Shown here: positions 63,065-64,000 of the stretch, one piece after another
How the letters are laid out: every line of letters starts with the position of its first letter
Position numbering within the stretch: position 1 is the stretch's first letter
Assembly: GCA_036496285.1 (NCBI GenBank)
Contig: DASXLI010000038.1
Span: forward strand, 46,537 to 110,536
Reading direction: 5' to 3'
Source of the DNA: DP-19 sp036496285
Lineage (GTDB): Bacteria; Desulfobacterota; Binatia; UTPRO1
DNA length: 64,000 nt
The notes under the pieces: model-generated
Told to the model about the DNA's origin: nothing
The model's input: only the letters and a program-made list of their open reading frames with translations
Database searches by the model: none
Translations under genes and position numbers: made by a program

Positions 63065-64000
63065 ATGGCGAGTATCGCCCCCAAAAGCATGCTCGGCGAG
63101 CTGCTCCAGGCGCTCGAGGGCCCGGCACCGCTGATCATCCTGCCGCACGACAACCCCGACCCCGACTCATTGGCGAGCGCGGCCGCGCTCAAGTTCCTGG
63201 CGGCCAATCTCCTCGGCAAGGAGGCGGTCATCGCGCAGGGCGGCATCGTCGGCCGGGCGGAGAACCGGGCGATGCTGACCTATCTGAGCATCGACCTGCG
63301 CCCGGTTTCGGAGCTCGACCTCGGGGCGGACTCGCTCGTGGCCCTGGTCGATACGCAGCCCGGCCGCATCAACAACTCCCTGCCGCGCGGCATCGTCCCG
63401 GCCGTCGTGATCGACCACCACCCGGCGTACGGCGACTACCACCAGGTGCCGTTCCTCGATCTACGGGACGAGTACGGCGCCACCTCGACGATCCTCACCG
63501 AGTACGTCCGCGAGTCGCACATCGACCTCGAAAGCAAGCTCGCGACCGCGCTGTTCTACGGCATCTCGGCCGAGACGCAGGACCTCGGCCGGGAGGCGAC
63601 GCCCGCCGACATCGCCGCGGCCCAGTTCCTCTACCCGTACACCAACAAGCGCCGCCTCGCGAAGATCGAGAACGCGCGCGTGCCGCGCGTCTACTTCCGC
63701 GCCTTCCACGAGGCGATCGAGCGCGCGGTGATCTACGACCGTGCGGTCGTGTCGATCCTGCCCGAGGTGCAGTACCCCGACATGGTTGCGGAGGTCGCCG
63801 ACTTCCTCTTGCGGCTCGACGAGGTCGAGTGGGCGTGCGCGATCGGCGCGTTCGGCGGCAACCTGCACGTGTCGCTGCGCACCACCGAGCGCGACGTCAA
63901 CGCGGGTGACGTCCTGCAACGTGTGCTCGGCAGCGACTCCGCCGGCGGCCACGACATGACCGCGGGCGGCCGGATGCGCATCGACCCGGCGGCGCCGGGC
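63065..64000 (+). CDS. NrnA-like DHH/DHHA1 phosphoesterase (3' end outside window)
   Basis: The first 312 residues of a DHH family phosphoesterase, open to the right edge. Motif I is LPHDNPDPDSLASA, with Asp29, Asp32 and Asp34. Motif III is VIDHHPAYGD, with Asp117, His118 and His119. YGATSTILTEYVRE also fits. A DHHA1-like region begins near residue 285 with CAIGAFGGNLHVSLRTTERDV, and the sequence runs out within GGRMRIDP. NrnA-type enzymes degrade nanoRNA or pAp. GTG 63053 is an alternative start four codons upstream. Divergent from the SirB1-like gene. Confidence 0.9.
   Translation, partial: MASIAPKSMLGELLQALEGPAPLIILPHDNPDPDSLASAAALKFLAANLLGKEAVIAQGGIVGRAENRAMLTYLSIDLRPVSELDLGADSLVALVDTQPGRINNSLPRGIVPAVVIDHHPAYGDYHQVPFLDLRDEYGATSTILTEYVRESHIDLESKLATALFYGISAETQDLGREATPADIAAAQFLYPYTNKRRLAKIENARVPRVYFRAFHEAIERAVIYDRAVVSILPEVQYPDMVAEVADFLLRLDEVEWACAIGAFGGNLHVSLRTTERDVNAGDVLQRVLGSDSAGGHDMTAGGRMRIDPAAPG

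Overview
The window is one continuous, very GC-rich (about 70% by eye), gene-dense bacterial chromosome segment. It has short intergenic gaps, many GTG starts and many 4-base start/stop overlaps. I see no insertion sequence, phage gene, CRISPR array or rRNA. Several features suggest a deep-branching, GC-rich, Gram-negative lineage of the former Deltaproteobacteria type, possibly Candidatus Binatota or a relative: the purB-purC-purS-purQ-purL-purF order, secreted proteins with a DUF4124 module, an F420-type luciferase-like oxidoreductase, a HAD-acyltransferase fusion next to a Coq4-like protein, and a large secreted protein with Cys-rich CxxGPNAGATC-type motifs. This placement is an inference, not a measurement.

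Layout. 1-9.5 kb: the 3' end of pnp, an M16 peptidase, then a purine operon (purB, purC, purS, purQ, purL, purF). 9.5-14.8 kb: a HAD phosphatase/acyltransferase fusion, a Coq4-like protein, nadB, a lytic transglycosylase, pgsA and tRNA-Gly(GCC). 14.9-21.7 kb: an AddB/AddA-like helicase-nuclease pair. 21.7-31.6 kb: a patatin-like lipase, a DUF309 protein, an M3 oligopeptidase, two exported proteins of unknown function, a family 5-type uracil-DNA glycosylase, a PAS histidine kinase, a luciferase-like oxidoreductase and a DUF4124 exported protein. 31.7-32.0 kb: tRNA-Cys(GCA) and tRNA-Leu(UAA).

32.1-43.2 kb is the most distinctive region. It is a tightly packed seven-gene block: a glycosidase-like/GT2 fusion, an ABC exporter, three tandem paralogous glycosyltransferase-like proteins, an inactive transglutaminase fused to a seven-helix membrane domain, and an ATP-grasp ligase. 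Overlaps and gaps of at most 10 bases suggest one transcript and one pathway, plausibly synthesis and export of a surface glycan or glycopeptide. This is the best candidate for an undescribed system.

43.2-50.5 kb: a NUDIX hydrolase, a 1266-residue secreted PHP-like protein ending at a 16-bp hairpin, a secreted HEAT-repeat protein and a HupE/UreJ-like membrane protein with an EF-hand-like loop. 50.5-54.0 kb: rnhB, a 2-oxoacid dehydrogenase E2, lipB and lipA (lipoate synthesis next to a lipoylated target). 54.0-64.0 kb: a GST-like protein, then an operon on the minus strand (tldD, pmbA/tldE, AI-2E family permease), a small conserved-looking protein, the lutABC-like lactate oxidation genes with a SirB1-type protein, and the 5' part of an NrnA-like DHH phosphoesterase running off the right edge. 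No gene-free stretch exceeds 300 bases; the largest gap is 54013-54258.
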